Below are positions 24,473 to 32,380 of a stretch of 64,000 nucleotides of DNA, one piece after another. Under the pieces are notes generated by a model. That model was not told the origin of the DNA and searched no databases. It saw nothing but the letters and a program-made list of their open reading frames with translations. The position numbers and the translations under genes were made by a program. Each line of letters starts with the position of its first letter. Position 1 is the stretch's first letter. The DNA is from Mycobacterium sp. ELW1 (GTDB lineage Bacteria > Actinomycetota > Actinomycetes > Mycobacteriales > Mycobacteriaceae). The stretch lies in assembly GCF_008329905.1 (NCBI RefSeq), contig NZ_CP032155.1:868001-932000 (forward strand), written 5' to 3'.

Positions 24473-25458
24473 TGGCGGTGGAGCTGGACGACCTGCTGGA
24501 TCGGTTGCATGTTCTCGCGCTGCCGATGCGGGTTCGGTTCCGCGGCATCATGGTTCGCGAGGTGGCCTTGATCGACGGGCCTGCGGGCTGGGGTGAGTTC
24601 GGCGCGTTCGTCGAGTACGAACCACCCGAGGCCGCGCACTGGTTGGCCTCCGGTATCGAATCCGCCTACCGTGCACGGCCTTCCGTTGTCCGCGACGTGG
24701 TACCGATCAATGCGACGGTGCCCGCCGTGCCGGCCGAGCAGGTGCCGGAGGTGTTGGAGCGATTTCCCGGGACGCGTACCGCCAAGGTGAAGGTGGCCGA
24801 GCCGGGCCAGACGCTGGATGACGACGTCGCCCGGGTGAACGCGGTGCGCGCGGTGATCCCGACAGTGCGGGTGGACGCCAACGGCGGGTGGACCGTCGAG
24901 CAGGCTGTGGCCGCCGCGGCCGCGCTGACCGCCGACGGTCCGCTGGAATACCTTGAGCAGCCGTGCAAATCGGTGGCCGAACTGGCCGAAGTGCGCAGCC
25001 GGGTTGACGTCGCGGTGGCCGCCGACGAGAGCATCCGCAAGGCAGCCGACCCGCTGGCGGTGGTGCGCGCGCGGGCAGCCGATATCGCGGTGCTCAAGGT
25101 GCCGCCGCTCGGTGGGGTGCGGGCACTGTTGGACATCGCCGCCGAGATCGACATCCCGGTGGTGATCTCGAGCGCGCTGGATACCGCCGTCGGCATCGCC
25201 GCCGGCCTGACCGCGGCGGCGGCACTGCCGCGGCTGGAGCATGCCTGCGGGTTGGGGACCGGCGGATTGTTCGTCGAGGACGTCGCGGAGATCACCTTGG
25301 TCGATGGCGGCCTGCCCGTCGGTGATGTGGTGCCGGATCCGGCGCGCGTGGCCGCGCTCGCCGCGCCGGCCGAGCGCCGTGACTGGTGGATCGAGCGGGT
25401 GCGCGTGTGCCACGCCCTTCTCGCCCAAACCGACAAACGGGCGAGCAATCGCGAGTAG
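24472..25458 (+). CDS. menC: o-Succinylbenzoate synthase MenC
   Basis: 328 aa enolase-superfamily enzyme that dehydrates SHCHC to o-succinylbenzoate. The short mycobacterial MenC type lacks part of the capping domain. Catalytic and metal residues are seen in order: KVKVAEPG (Lys base), VRVDANGGW (metal Asp), YLEQPC (Glu), VAADESIRK (Asp) and AVLKVPPLGG (second catalytic Lys). ATG 24472 overlaps the preceding stop. M. tuberculosis MenC (Rv0553) is 326 aa. Unlike in M. tuberculosis, bpoC and menD do not follow directly; about 7 kb of other genes intervene. Confidence 0.94.
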   Translation: MAVELDDLLDRLHVLALPMRVRFRGIMVREVALIDGPAGWGEFGAFVEYEPPEAAHWLASGIESAYRARPSVVRDVVPINATVPAVPAEQVPEVLERFPGTRTAKVKVAEPGQTLDDDVARVNAVRAVIPTVRVDANGGWTVEQAVAAAAALTADGPLEYLEQPCKSVAELAEVRSRVDVAVAADESIRKAADPLAVVRARAADIAVLKVPPLGGVRALLDIAAEIDIPVVISSALDTAVGIAAGLTAAAALPRLEHACGLGTGGLFVEDVAEITLVDGGLPVGDVVPDPARVAALAAPAERRDWWIERVRVCHALLAQTDKRASNRE

Positions 25459-25484
25459 ATCGCTGCAGAACGTCGACCTCGACG
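25452..25484. repeat. 33-bp dispersed intergenic repeat, copy 2
   Basis: CGAGTAGATCGCTG (25452-25465) to CTCGACG (25478-25484) is the partner of 5286-5318. It includes the menC stop TAG and fills the 26-nt gap to the convergent TetR gene. The position at a convergent junction fits a terminator-like element. Confidence 0.5.
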
Positions 25485-26039
25485 CTAGAAACTGCCCTTC
25501 AACTCCGCGACAGCGCGGCGGACGAAGTGAGCCAGGTCGTGCGTGTCGTCGGCCAGCCACTGCTCGAAGGCCAGGTGGAACACCGCGGCGCCGGCCTCGG
25601 CGGTCAGGCGTGCGGTGGTCTCCGGGACACCGCGGCTCACCAAGCCGTCGGCCATCGCGGCGGCCAGTGCGGATCGTTTGGACAGCTCGCGTTCCTGCAG
25701 AGCGGGATTGGCGTCGATCACCGCTTGCCGCAGCCGTGATGCGTCCCGGCGATAGCCGAAAGTCGCGCCCAACGCCTGTAGCGCTGTGCTGACCGCATCC
25801 AGGGGGGCAAGTGAATCGGGCGCTTCTGCAACGCCTTTCGTCAACTGCTCCAATAGCTGGGGCTGGCCGCCGAAGAGCACTTCGCGCTTGTCGGCGAAGT
25901 AGCGGAAGAACGTGCGCTCGGTCAGACCGGCGCGCTCGGCGATCTCCGCCACCGTCGTCTGGTCGAATCCGCGCTCGGTGTAGAGCGCCATGGCCGCCTG
26001 GTGCAGGCGGCCCTGCGCATCCGGCTCCCAGCGGCCCAT
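25485..26039 (-). CDS. TetR/AcrR-family transcriptional repressor
   Basis: 184 aa: N-terminal helix-turn-helix ALYTERGFDQTTVAEIAERAGLTERTFFRYFADKREVLF (about 18-52), then a helical ligand-binding domain ending FEQWLADDTHDLAHFVRRAVAEL. It is transcribed away from an SDR gene across a 78-bp gap holding two copies of TGACAG-N3-CTGACA (26058 and 26090). The repressor most likely binds both sites and controls itself and the SDR. The inducer is unknown. Confidence 0.9.
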   Translation of the reverse strand: MGRWEPDAQGRLHQAAMALYTERGFDQTTVAEIAERAGLTERTFFRYFADKREVLFGGQPQLLEQLTKGVAEAPDSLAPLDAVSTALQALGATFGYRRDASRLRQAVIDANPALQERELSKRSALAAAMADGLVSRGVPETTARLTAEAGAAVFHLAFEQWLADDTHDLAHFVRRAVAELKGSF

Positions 26040-26057
26040 GCGGGAATTTTAGCGGGA

Positions 26058-26072
26058 TGACAGTTGCTGACA
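26058..26072. promoter_or_regulatory. TetR operator, site 1
   Basis: TGACAG-TTG-CTGACA is an imperfect 15-bp palindrome, 18 bp upstream of the TetR start. The same motif recurs 32 bp away on the same face of the helix. Confidence 0.65.
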
Positions 26073-26089
26073 TCAGCGCTAGTGTTCGA

Positions 26090-26104
26090 TGACAGCGACT
26101 GACA
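26090..26104. promoter_or_regulatory. TetR operator, site 2
   Basis: TGACAG-CGA-CTGACA ends one base before the GGAGG ribosome site of the SDR gene. A TAGTGT -10-like hexamer (26080-26085) lies between the two sites, so occupancy would block SDR transcription. Confidence 0.65.
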
Positions 26105-26117
26105 TGGAGGTAGTCCC

Positions 26118-26993
26118 ATGAAAATATTCGTCACCGGAGCATCCGGCTGGGTCGGCTCGGCCGTGGTGCCCGAGCTGCTGGCCGCCGGACACCAGGTGCT
26201 CGGTCTGGCCCGCTCCGACAAGTCCGCCGACGCGGTTGCCGCTGCCGGCGCCGACGTCCACCGCGGCGACCTCACCGACGTCGGCAGTCTGCGCAGCGGT
26301 GCCACGGATGCCGATGCCGTCATTCACCTGGCCTTTCACCATGACTTCGACAACTTCACCGACGCGGGCGAACTCGACCGCGCCGCGATCACCGCCCTTG
26401 GTGAGACCCTGGCTGATTCTGGCCGGCCGCTGGTGGTCACCAGCGGCACGGCCGGGCACGCGCCGGGGCAGGTTCTCCGCGAGGACCAGACCGCCAACCC
26501 GCAGTCGTTGCGCGTCTCCGAGCAGGCCGCGTTGGCGTTCGCCGACCGCGGTGTGCGGGTGTCGATCGTGCGACTCGCGCCGTCGGTCCACGGCAACGGC
26601 GACTACGGGTTCGTCCCGCACCTCGTGGGAATTGCTCGCGAGAAGGGTATTTCGGGCTACGTCGGCGACGGTGCAAACCGATGGTCGGCCGTTCATCGTG
26701 ACGACGCCGCACACCTGTTCCGGCTCGCAGTCGAAGGTGCGCCTGCCGGAACCGTGCTGCACGCGACCGGCGAGGAAGGTGTTACCACCCGCGCGATCGC
26801 CGAGACCATCGGTCGCGGCCTCGGCGTTGCGGTCACCAGCGTCCCGGCCGAGAACGCGATGGATCACTTCGGCTGGATCGCTGGGTTCTTCAGCCTCGAC
26901 ATGCCGGCCGGCAGCGCCGTCACCCGCGAGCGGTTCGGCTGGCAACCCACCGGCATCGGATTGCTCGAAGACATGGAGCAGCACTACTTCTGA
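26118..26993 (+). CDS. NAD-dependent epimerase/dehydratase (atypical SDR)
   Basis: 291 aa with GGAGG 7 nt before ATG 26118. The cofactor loop is TGASGWVGSAVVPELLA at 6-22. The usual YxxxK is absent: the corresponding region reads SLRVSEQAALAF, so it belongs to the atypical SDRs that may act as reductases or redox-sensing NAD(P)-binding proteins. GDGANRWSAVHRDDAAHLF is the conserved substrate-domain segment. Controlled by the divergent TetR gene through the two operators between them. Substrate unknown. Confidence 0.85.
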   Translation: MKIFVTGASGWVGSAVVPELLAAGHQVLGLARSDKSADAVAAAGADVHRGDLTDVGSLRSGATDADAVIHLAFHHDFDNFTDAGELDRAAITALGETLADSGRPLVVTSGTAGHAPGQVLREDQTANPQSLRVSEQAALAFADRGVRVSIVRLAPSVHGNGDYGFVPHLVGIAREKGISGYVGDGANRWSAVHRDDAAHLFRLAVEGAPAGTVLHATGEEGVTTRAIAETIGRGLGVAVTSVPAENAMDHFGWIAGFFSLDMPAGSAVTRERFGWQPTGIGLLEDMEQHYF

Positions 26994-27016
26994 TGGAAGG
27001 GCGGTCCGCTGAAATA

Positions 27017-27022
27017 TAGGCT
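27017..27022 (+). promoter_or_regulatory. Candidate -10 for leaderless kinase mRNA
   Basis: TAGGCT lies 6 nt before GTG 27029, just after the SDR stop. No ribosome site is visible. Confidence 0.4.
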
Positions 27023-27028
27023 TGCCGT

Positions 27029-27829
27029 GTGCTGCGCCCTGGTGATCAGTTCGCCGGCTACGTCGTCGACCGGATGCTGGGGCGCGGCGGCAACGCGATG
27101 GTCTATCTTGCCCATCGGCAGTCCGAACCCGCCGTTGCGCTGAAGATCCTGACCGATGTGCATCGCGACCCCGCGGCGTTGGAACGTCTGCGACGCGAAT
27201 TCGACATCGCCAGCGGCCTGCACCACCCGCACATCGCGGCGATGTTCGACCGCGGACCTGACTGGCTCACCATGCAATATGTCGCCGGGGGCAATGCGAC
27301 CGCTCTGGCATCGTTGGCTGACAAGCTGTCGGCGCTAGCGCAGATCGCCGATGCGCTTGACTACGCACACAGCGTGGGCGTGGTGCACTGCGACATCAAA
27401 CCCACGAATATCCTTGTCGCTGAAGATTTTCTGGATGGCGGTGCGGTCCTGATCGATTTCGGAGTGGCCCACGTTGCGGGCGAGCAGTGTCCTCCGATGG
27501 CTGCCCGCCCGTCCCACGTGCAAGCGTCGTTACCGTACGCAGCACCAGAGTTGTTGACCGGGTCACCGCCGTCGCCGGCGACCGATGAATACGAGCTTGC
27601 CTGCACCGCAGTCGAATTGATCGCCGGCGCTCCGCCGTTCACGGCCGCCACCCCGATGGGACTTTTCGACCGCCACCTTCATCACCCGCCGCCGCGGCTG
27701 TCATACAGGATCGATTGGGTGCCGCGCGCGTTCGACTCCATCCTGGCGAAAGCAATGGCGAAGCGTCCCGAGGCCCGATACCAGACGTGCACGGAATTCG
27801 TCACGTTGATCACGCGAGCGCTGACGTGA
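27029..27829 (+). CDS. Soluble Ser/Thr protein kinase, non-RD type
   Basis: 266 aa, little more than a PknB-like kinase domain: glycine loop LGRGGNAMVYLAH (18-30), ATP lysine K39, catalytic loop VVHCDIKPTNILV with D122, K124 and N127, DFG at 143-145, and APE as YAAPELLTG. The Arg before the catalytic Asp is Cys121 (HCD), so it is a non-RD kinase and may not need activation-loop phosphorylation. No membrane helix or sensor domain follows, unlike most mycobacterial Pkn proteins. Substrates unknown; the amino-acid permease downstream is only a neighbour. Confidence 0.88.
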   Translation: MLRPGDQFAGYVVDRMLGRGGNAMVYLAHRQSEPAVALKILTDVHRDPAALERLRREFDIASGLHHPHIAAMFDRGPDWLTMQYVAGGNATALASLADKLSALAQIADALDYAHSVGVVHCDIKPTNILVAEDFLDGGAVLIDFGVAHVAGEQCPPMAARPSHVQASLPYAAPELLTGSPPSPATDEYELACTAVELIAGAPPFTAATPMGLFDRHLHHPPPRLSYRIDWVPRAFDSILAKAMAKRPEARYQTCTEFVTLITRALT

Positions 27830-27854
27830 CACCCGGGAAACGTTGTGTAACCGA

Positions 27855-27882
27855 GGTTTAACCGCAGGTGAGTTTGGGGTAG
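27855..27882 (+). promoter_or_regulatory. SigF-type promoter upstream of the permease
   Basis: GGTTT (27855-27859), 17-nt spacer, GGGTAG (27877-27882). The mycobacterial SigF consensus is GGWWT-N16/17-GGGTAY; only the last base differs. It would start the permease mRNA some 20 nt before ATG 27908. Confidence 0.55.
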
Positions 27883-27907
27883 GGCGCCAGCTGGATATTC
27901 CCGGGCA

Positions 27908-29398
27908 ATGGGAGCGCCAACTACATACGACAATTCCGCGTTGGCCCACGAGGATGTCGGCTATCACAAGGGGCTCAAGCCCCGGCAGTTACAGATGATC
28001 GCGATCGGAGGCGCGATCGGCACCGGCCTGTTCATGGGTGCCGGTGGGCGCCTGCATACGGCAGGCCCGGGACTGTTTATGGTCTACGCCGTCTGCGGCG
28101 TGTTCGTCTTCTTCATCTTGCGCGCACTGGGAGAGCTGGTACTCCACCGGCCGTCGTCAGGGTCTTTCGTGTCCTACGCCCGAGAGTTCCTGGGGGAGAA
28201 GGCGGCTTACGTGGCCGGCTGGATGTACTTCTTCAACTGGGCGTGCACGTCGATCGTTGACGTGACTGCGATCGCGCTCTACATGCACTATTGGGGCGCC
28301 TTCAAGGCAATCCCGCAGTGGACCATCGCGCTCATCGCCTTGGTGATCGTGCTGACCGTCAACATGATCTCGGTCAAGGTCTTCGGCGAGATGGAATTCT
28401 GGGCCGCCCTGATCAAGGTCGTCGCACTCGTCACGTTCTTGGTTGTCGGCATCGTGTTTCTCGCGGGCCGCTTCACCGTAGAGGGTGCGACCAGCGGACC
28501 ATCGATCATCGCCGACCACGGCGGGATCCTGCCCACCGGTCTTCTGTCGTTGGTGGTCATCACCTCGGGCGTCATATTCGCTTATGCAGCAGTCGAATTG
28601 GTCGGCACGGCCGCGGGGGAGACGGAGAATCCGGAGAAGGTCATGCCAAAGGCCATCAACTCGGTGGTGTTCCGCATCGCGGTGTTCTACGTCGGATCGC
28701 TGATCTTGTTGGCGCTCCTGCTGCCGTACACCACCTACAAGCAGGGCGAGAGCCCGTTCGTCACATTCTTCTCTCGCATCGGGGTCCCGGCTGCCGGCAC
28801 GATCATGAACTTCGTCGTCCTGACCGCGGCGCTCTCGAGCCTCAACGCGGGCCTGTATTCCACCGGCCGGATCCTGCGGTCGATGGCGATGAACGGGAGC
28901 GCACCGCAGTTCACCGGCCGGATGTCCAAACGCGGCGTGCCCTTCGCCGGTATCGCGCTCACCGCCTGCTTCACGGTGGTCGGCGTGTTCCTCAACCTCG
29001 TGGTTCCGGCCGAGGCGTTCAACATCGCGCTGGACCTCTCCGCGCTCGGCATCATCGCATCGTGGGCGACGATCGTCATCTGCCAGATCCAGTTGTATCG
29101 CTGGTCGAAGAAGGGGATCTTGAGCCGGCCGGCGTTCCGCCTATGGGGGACGCCGTATACGAGCTACGCCACGCTGGCGTTCCTGGCCATCGTCACCGGA
29201 CTGATGTGTTACGAAAACTACTGGAATCTGGTGGCCATCGTGGCTCTCGTCCCGCTGCTGACGATCGGCTGGTATGCGGTCCGCGGCCGCGTGCTGGCAA
29301 TGGCACAGGAGCGCGTCGGGTACACCGGCGACTACCCGATCTCCGCGGAGACCCCGCTGATGGACGAGTATTTGCGCGAGGATCGCGAGCCCCGCTGA
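27908..29398 (+). CDS. Amino-acid permease, APC superfamily (AnsP/CycA-like)
   Basis: 496 aa with about twelve membrane helices. [30 protein letters not shown] is the TM1 signature of the amino-acid transporter family, and [25 protein letters not shown] is the TM6-loop signature. It imports an amino acid with protons; similarity in the C-terminal part suggests an asparagine/GABA/serine-type substrate, but this is not certain. A SigF-type promoter is located just upstream, so expression may rise in stress or stationary phase. Confidence 0.92.
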   Translation: MGAPTTYDNSALAHEDVGYHKGLKPRQLQMIAIGGAIGTGLFMGAGGRLHTAGPGLFMVYAVCGVFVFFILRALGELVLHRPSSGSFVSYAREFLGEKAAYVAGWMYFFNWACTSIVDVTAIALYMHYWGAFKAIPQWTIALIALVIVLTVNMISVKVFGEMEFWAALIKVVALVTFLVVGIVFLAGRFTVEGATSGPSIIADHGGILPTGLLSLVVITSGVIFAYAAVELVGTAAGETENPEKVMPKAINSVVFRIAVFYVGSLILLALLLPYTTYKQGESPFVTFFSRIGVPAAGTIMNFVVLTAALSSLNAGLYSTGRILRSMAMNGSAPQFTGRMSKRGVPFAGIALTACFTVVGVFLNLVVPAEAFNIALDLSALGIIASWATIVICQIQLYRWSKKGILSRPAFRLWGTPYTSYATLAFLAIVTGLMCYENYWNLVAIVALVPLLTIGWYAVRGRVLAMAQERVGYTGDYPISAETPLMDEYLREDREPR

Positions 29399-29470
29399 CG
29401 CGCAGCCGAAGCGGGATTTAAGTAGGTCACTACGCAAGTCGGCCGTGGCGGTCGCCCCGACACTGAAGCG

Positions 29471-30616
29471 ATGTCAGCGCTCCGCGTCGGAATAATGGAC
29501 CCCATTGTGGCGGCACGCCCCACGGTCGATTTCCTCACTAAAGCCAACTACGCGGCCGCGGCCGCCGCCCGGGTTGACTCGTTCTGGGTGCCCGATCACC
29601 TGAATTCGCTGTTCCCGCGCTCCCTGTGGAACAACCCGAAGTACTGCGGCGGGGCCACCCTGCTGCCGCGCGGCGACGCGTACCTGGAGCCGTGGACCAT
29701 GCTCGGCAATATCGCCGCCCGCAACCGCGCATGCCTTCGACTCGGCATCGGCGTGACCGACACGGGCCGGCGCAATCCGGCCGTCACCGCGCAGGCAGCG
29801 GCCACCCTGCAACTGCTGACCCGCGGCCGCGCGATCCTCGGCATCGGCAGTGGCGAACGAGAAGGCAACGAACCCTACGGCGTGGAATGGTCCAAGCCGG
29901 TGGCCCGGTTCGAAGAAGCCATGGCGACCATTCGGGCGTTGTGGAATTCCAAGGGGGAGTTGGTGAATCGCGACTCCCCGTTCTTTCCGCTGCGGAATGC
30001 GATCTTCGAGCTGCCGCCATACAAGGGCAAGTGGCCAGAAATCTGGATCGCCGCGCACGGTCCGCGGATGTTGCGCGCGGCCGGTCGCTATGCCGACGGG
30101 TTCTATCCGGCGTTTCCGCACACGCCGCAGGAATACGCGCAGCGGCTCGAGGCCGTCCGCACCGCAGCTTCTGACGCAGGGCGCGATCCGATGTCGATCA
30201 AGCCGGCGCTCTGGTTGATGACATTGGCCGCCCGGAACCAGGACGACCTCGCCGAGGCGCTCGAGTCCGAAGTGGTCCGAGCGGCGGCACTGAATGCTCC
30301 CGATCACTTCTACGCCCGCCACGGCGCCCACCATCCGCTCGGCATCGGCTTCACCGGCGCGCAGGACATCCTCCCGCAGGACATGGATGAGCAGACGGCG
30401 TTGTCGCACGTCAAAGCGATCCCTGCTGAGGTGGTGCGCGACTGCCTGCTGTGTGGGACGCCCGAGGAGATCGTCGACCGGGCGGCGCAGTGGCGGGATT
30501 GCGGCGTCGAGTACGTGGTGCTCGCGAACATCGGGCCGTTGCAGCGCAGCCTGCGTAAAGGCGCGGCGTCGATGCTGCCGCTGCTGCAAGCCGTGCGGCG
30601 CCTCAAGAAGCTGTGA
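29471..30616 (+). CDS. LLM-class F420-dependent oxidoreductase
   Basis: 381 aa TIM-barrel luciferase-like protein: FWVPDHLNSLFP, LGIGVTDTGRRNPAVTAQAAATL and LGIGSGEREGNEPYGV (non-prolyl and F420 phosphate region), EIWIAAHGPRML. The sequence resembles the phthiodiolone/phenolphthiodiolone ketoreductase branch of mycobacteria. It would use reduced F420 to reduce a ketone or imine; the substrate is not known. The ten bases CGACACTGAA lie just before its start and recur before the next gene. Confidence 0.88.
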   Translation: MSALRVGIMDPIVAARPTVDFLTKANYAAAAAARVDSFWVPDHLNSLFPRSLWNNPKYCGGATLLPRGDAYLEPWTMLGNIAARNRACLRLGIGVTDTGRRNPAVTAQAAATLQLLTRGRAILGIGSGEREGNEPYGVEWSKPVARFEEAMATIRALWNSKGELVNRDSPFFPLRNAIFELPPYKGKWPEIWIAAHGPRMLRAAGRYADGFYPAFPHTPQEYAQRLEAVRTAASDAGRDPMSIKPALWLMTLAARNQDDLAEALESEVVRAAALNAPDHFYARHGAHHPLGIGFTGAQDILPQDMDEQTALSHVKAIPAEVVRDCLLCGTPEEIVDRAAQWRDCGVEYVVLANIGPLQRSLRKGAASMLPLLQAVRRLKKL

Positions 30617-30677
30617 TGTCCTGATTTGTGGGGTGCATGGCCTAGACGCCATCGCCGGATGCCTCGACACTGAACGC

Positions 30678-31625
30678 ATGGCGCGATCGGTGGTGATCCT
30701 CGGGTTTCCCGGCGTCCAGGCCCTCGACCTGGTCGGGCCACACGACGTATTCACCGGCGCCGCGCTGCTCACCGAGGGCGGATACCGGGTCAGCGTCGCC
30801 TCCCGCGACGGCAGCCCGGTGAGCACGCCGACAGGCCTGGCCTTCGTCGCCGAGGCGATGCCCGAACCCAAGGACATCGACACCCTGATCCTGCCCGGCG
30901 GCTCCGGCGTCGACGATGCCCGCGAGGACCCTGCCACCATGGCCTGGATTCGTACGGCCGCGGCCAACTCGCGCCGCGTCGTCAGCGTGTGCACCGGCTC
31001 GTTCCTGGCCGCCCAAGCCGGTCTGCTCGACGGGTGCCGCGCCACCACGCACTGGGCGTTCGCCGATCGGATGGCCCGCGAGTTCCCAGAAGTGACCGTC
31101 GACCGCGAGCCGATTTTCCTGCGCAGCTCGGCCACGGTGTGGACGGCGGCCGGGGTGACAGCAGGCATCGACCTGTCCCTGGCGCTCGTCGAGGATGACT
31201 ACGGCACCGAGGTCGCCCAGACCGTCGCGCGCTACCTGGTCTTGTTTCTCCGGCGGCCCGGCGGTCAGACCCAGTTCGCGGCGCCGGTGTGGATGCCGCG
31301 CGCCCGCCGCCAACCCATCCGCGAGGTGCAGGAGGCCATCGAGGCCGAACCCGGTGCCGCCCACAGCATCACCGAGCTGGCCCGCCGCGCCGCCATGAGT
31401 CCACGGCACTTCACCCGGGTGTTCACCGACGAGGTCGGCGAGGCTCCCGGCGCCTACGTCGAACGCGTGCGCACCGAAGCCGCCCGCCGTCAGCTCGAGG
31501 AGACCGACGACACCGTCGTCACCATCGCCGCGCGCTGCGGTTTCGGTACGTCGGAAACGTTGCGGCGCAATTTCATTCGACGGGTCGGCGTCTCACCCGA
31601 TCAATACCGCAAAACGTTCGCATAG
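30678..31625 (+). CDS. GlxA-family AraC-type regulator with DJ-1/PfpI domain
   Basis: 315 aa from ATG 30678. Residues 1-190 are a class I glutamine-amidotransferase/DJ-1-like domain with the elbow Cys in VVSVCTGSFLAAQAGLLDG. Residues about 210-315 are an AraC DNA-binding domain with two helix-turn-helix units (ITELARRAAMSPRHFTRVF and VVTIAARCGFGTSETLRRNF). It likely activates or represses the DJ-1 gene that starts 11 nt downstream, or senses the same ligand. Ligand unknown. Confidence 0.9.
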   Translation: MARSVVILGFPGVQALDLVGPHDVFTGAALLTEGGYRVSVASRDGSPVSTPTGLAFVAEAMPEPKDIDTLILPGGSGVDDAREDPATMAWIRTAAANSRRVVSVCTGSFLAAQAGLLDGCRATTHWAFADRMAREFPEVTVDREPIFLRSSATVWTAAGVTAGIDLSLALVEDDYGTEVAQTVARYLVLFLRRPGGQTQFAAPVWMPRARRQPIREVQEAIEAEPGAAHSITELARRAAMSPRHFTRVFTDEVGEAPGAYVERVRTEAARRQLEETDDTVVTIAARCGFGTSETLRRNFIRRVGVSPDQYRKTFA

Positions 31626-31636
31626 AGGAGAATGTC

Positions 31637-32380
31637 ATGCAGATCGCCATCGTGCTCTATCCCGGTTTCACCGCCCTGGATTTCATCGGCCCCTACGAGG
31701 TGCTGCGCTGGCTGCCCGACGCCGAAATCCGCTTCGTGTGGTACCAGCCCGGTCCGATCACCGCCGACTCCGGCGTGCTCGTCGTCGGCGCCACCCACTC
31801 GTTCGACGAAACACCCTCTCCCGACGTCATTCTCGTGCCCGGCGGGATGACGACGATCGAGCACTCCCGCGACGAGAAGCTCCTCGACTGGGTGCGCCAG
31901 GCACACCGGACCGCGACCTGGACGACGTCGGTGTGCTCCGGTTCGGTGATTCTCGCGGCGGCGGGATTGTTGAAGGGCAAGCGGGCGACGTCGCACTGGG
32001 CGGCGCTGACCGCGCTCAAGGCGCTCGGCGTCACGCCGGTCAAGGACGAACGCGTGGTTCACGAAGGGGACATCGTCACCAGCGCCGGGGTGTCGGCCGG
32101 CATCGATCTCGCGCTGTGGCTGGCCGGACAGATCGGCGGTGAGGAGCGCGCCAAGGTGATCCAGCTGTCGATGGAGTACGACCCGCAGCCACCCTTCGAC
32201 TCCGGGCACATGTCGAAGGCGTCGGCGACCACCAAGGCCTCCGCTGCCGCGCTGATGGCCAAGGATCTGGCGACGCCCACCCAGCTCAAGGCGATGACGT
32301 CACTGCTGTGGTCCGGCGCCATCGACGCCGCGCGGTCGAAGGCACGGCGGAAACGGGGTCGCGTAGCCTCTGCCAGGTGA
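31637..32380 (+). CDS. DJ-1/PfpI family protein (isonitrile hydratase-like)
   Basis: 247 aa; GAGGAG is 6 nt before ATG 31637. The nucleophile-elbow cysteine is in TTSVCSGSVILAAAGLL and the acidic partner in FIGPYEVLRWLP. TSAGVSAGIDLALWLAG is shared with the adjacent regulator, so both come from the same superfamily. Isonitrile hydratases and stress chaperone-like proteins have this architecture. A C-terminal tail of about 55 basic residues (to RKRGRVASAR) is extra. TGA overlaps the start of the bpoC-like gene. Confidence 0.87.
   Translation: MQIAIVLYPGFTALDFIGPYEVLRWLPDAEIRFVWYQPGPITADSGVLVVGATHSFDETPSPDVILVPGGMTTIEHSRDEKLLDWVRQAHRTATWTTSVCSGSVILAAAGLLKGKRATSHWAALTALKALGVTPVKDERVVHEGDIVTSAGVSAGIDLALWLAGQIGGEERAKVIQLSMEYDPQPPFDSGHMSKASATTKASAAALMAKDLATPTQLKAMTSLLWSGAIDAARSKARRKRGRVASAR

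Noticed and set aside
24355..26073. Long open frame on the minus strand (572 codons) covering menC antisense and part of the TetR gene
   Set aside because: Its sequence is Arg/His/Gly-rich without any domain, and it runs across menC, whose catalytic residues are intact, and out of frame across the TetR gene. It is a by-product of high GC codon bias.
29474..31168. 564-codon minus-strand open frame
   Set aside because: It is antisense to the F420-type oxidoreductase and the GlxA-type regulator, both clear families. No ribosome site or family match.
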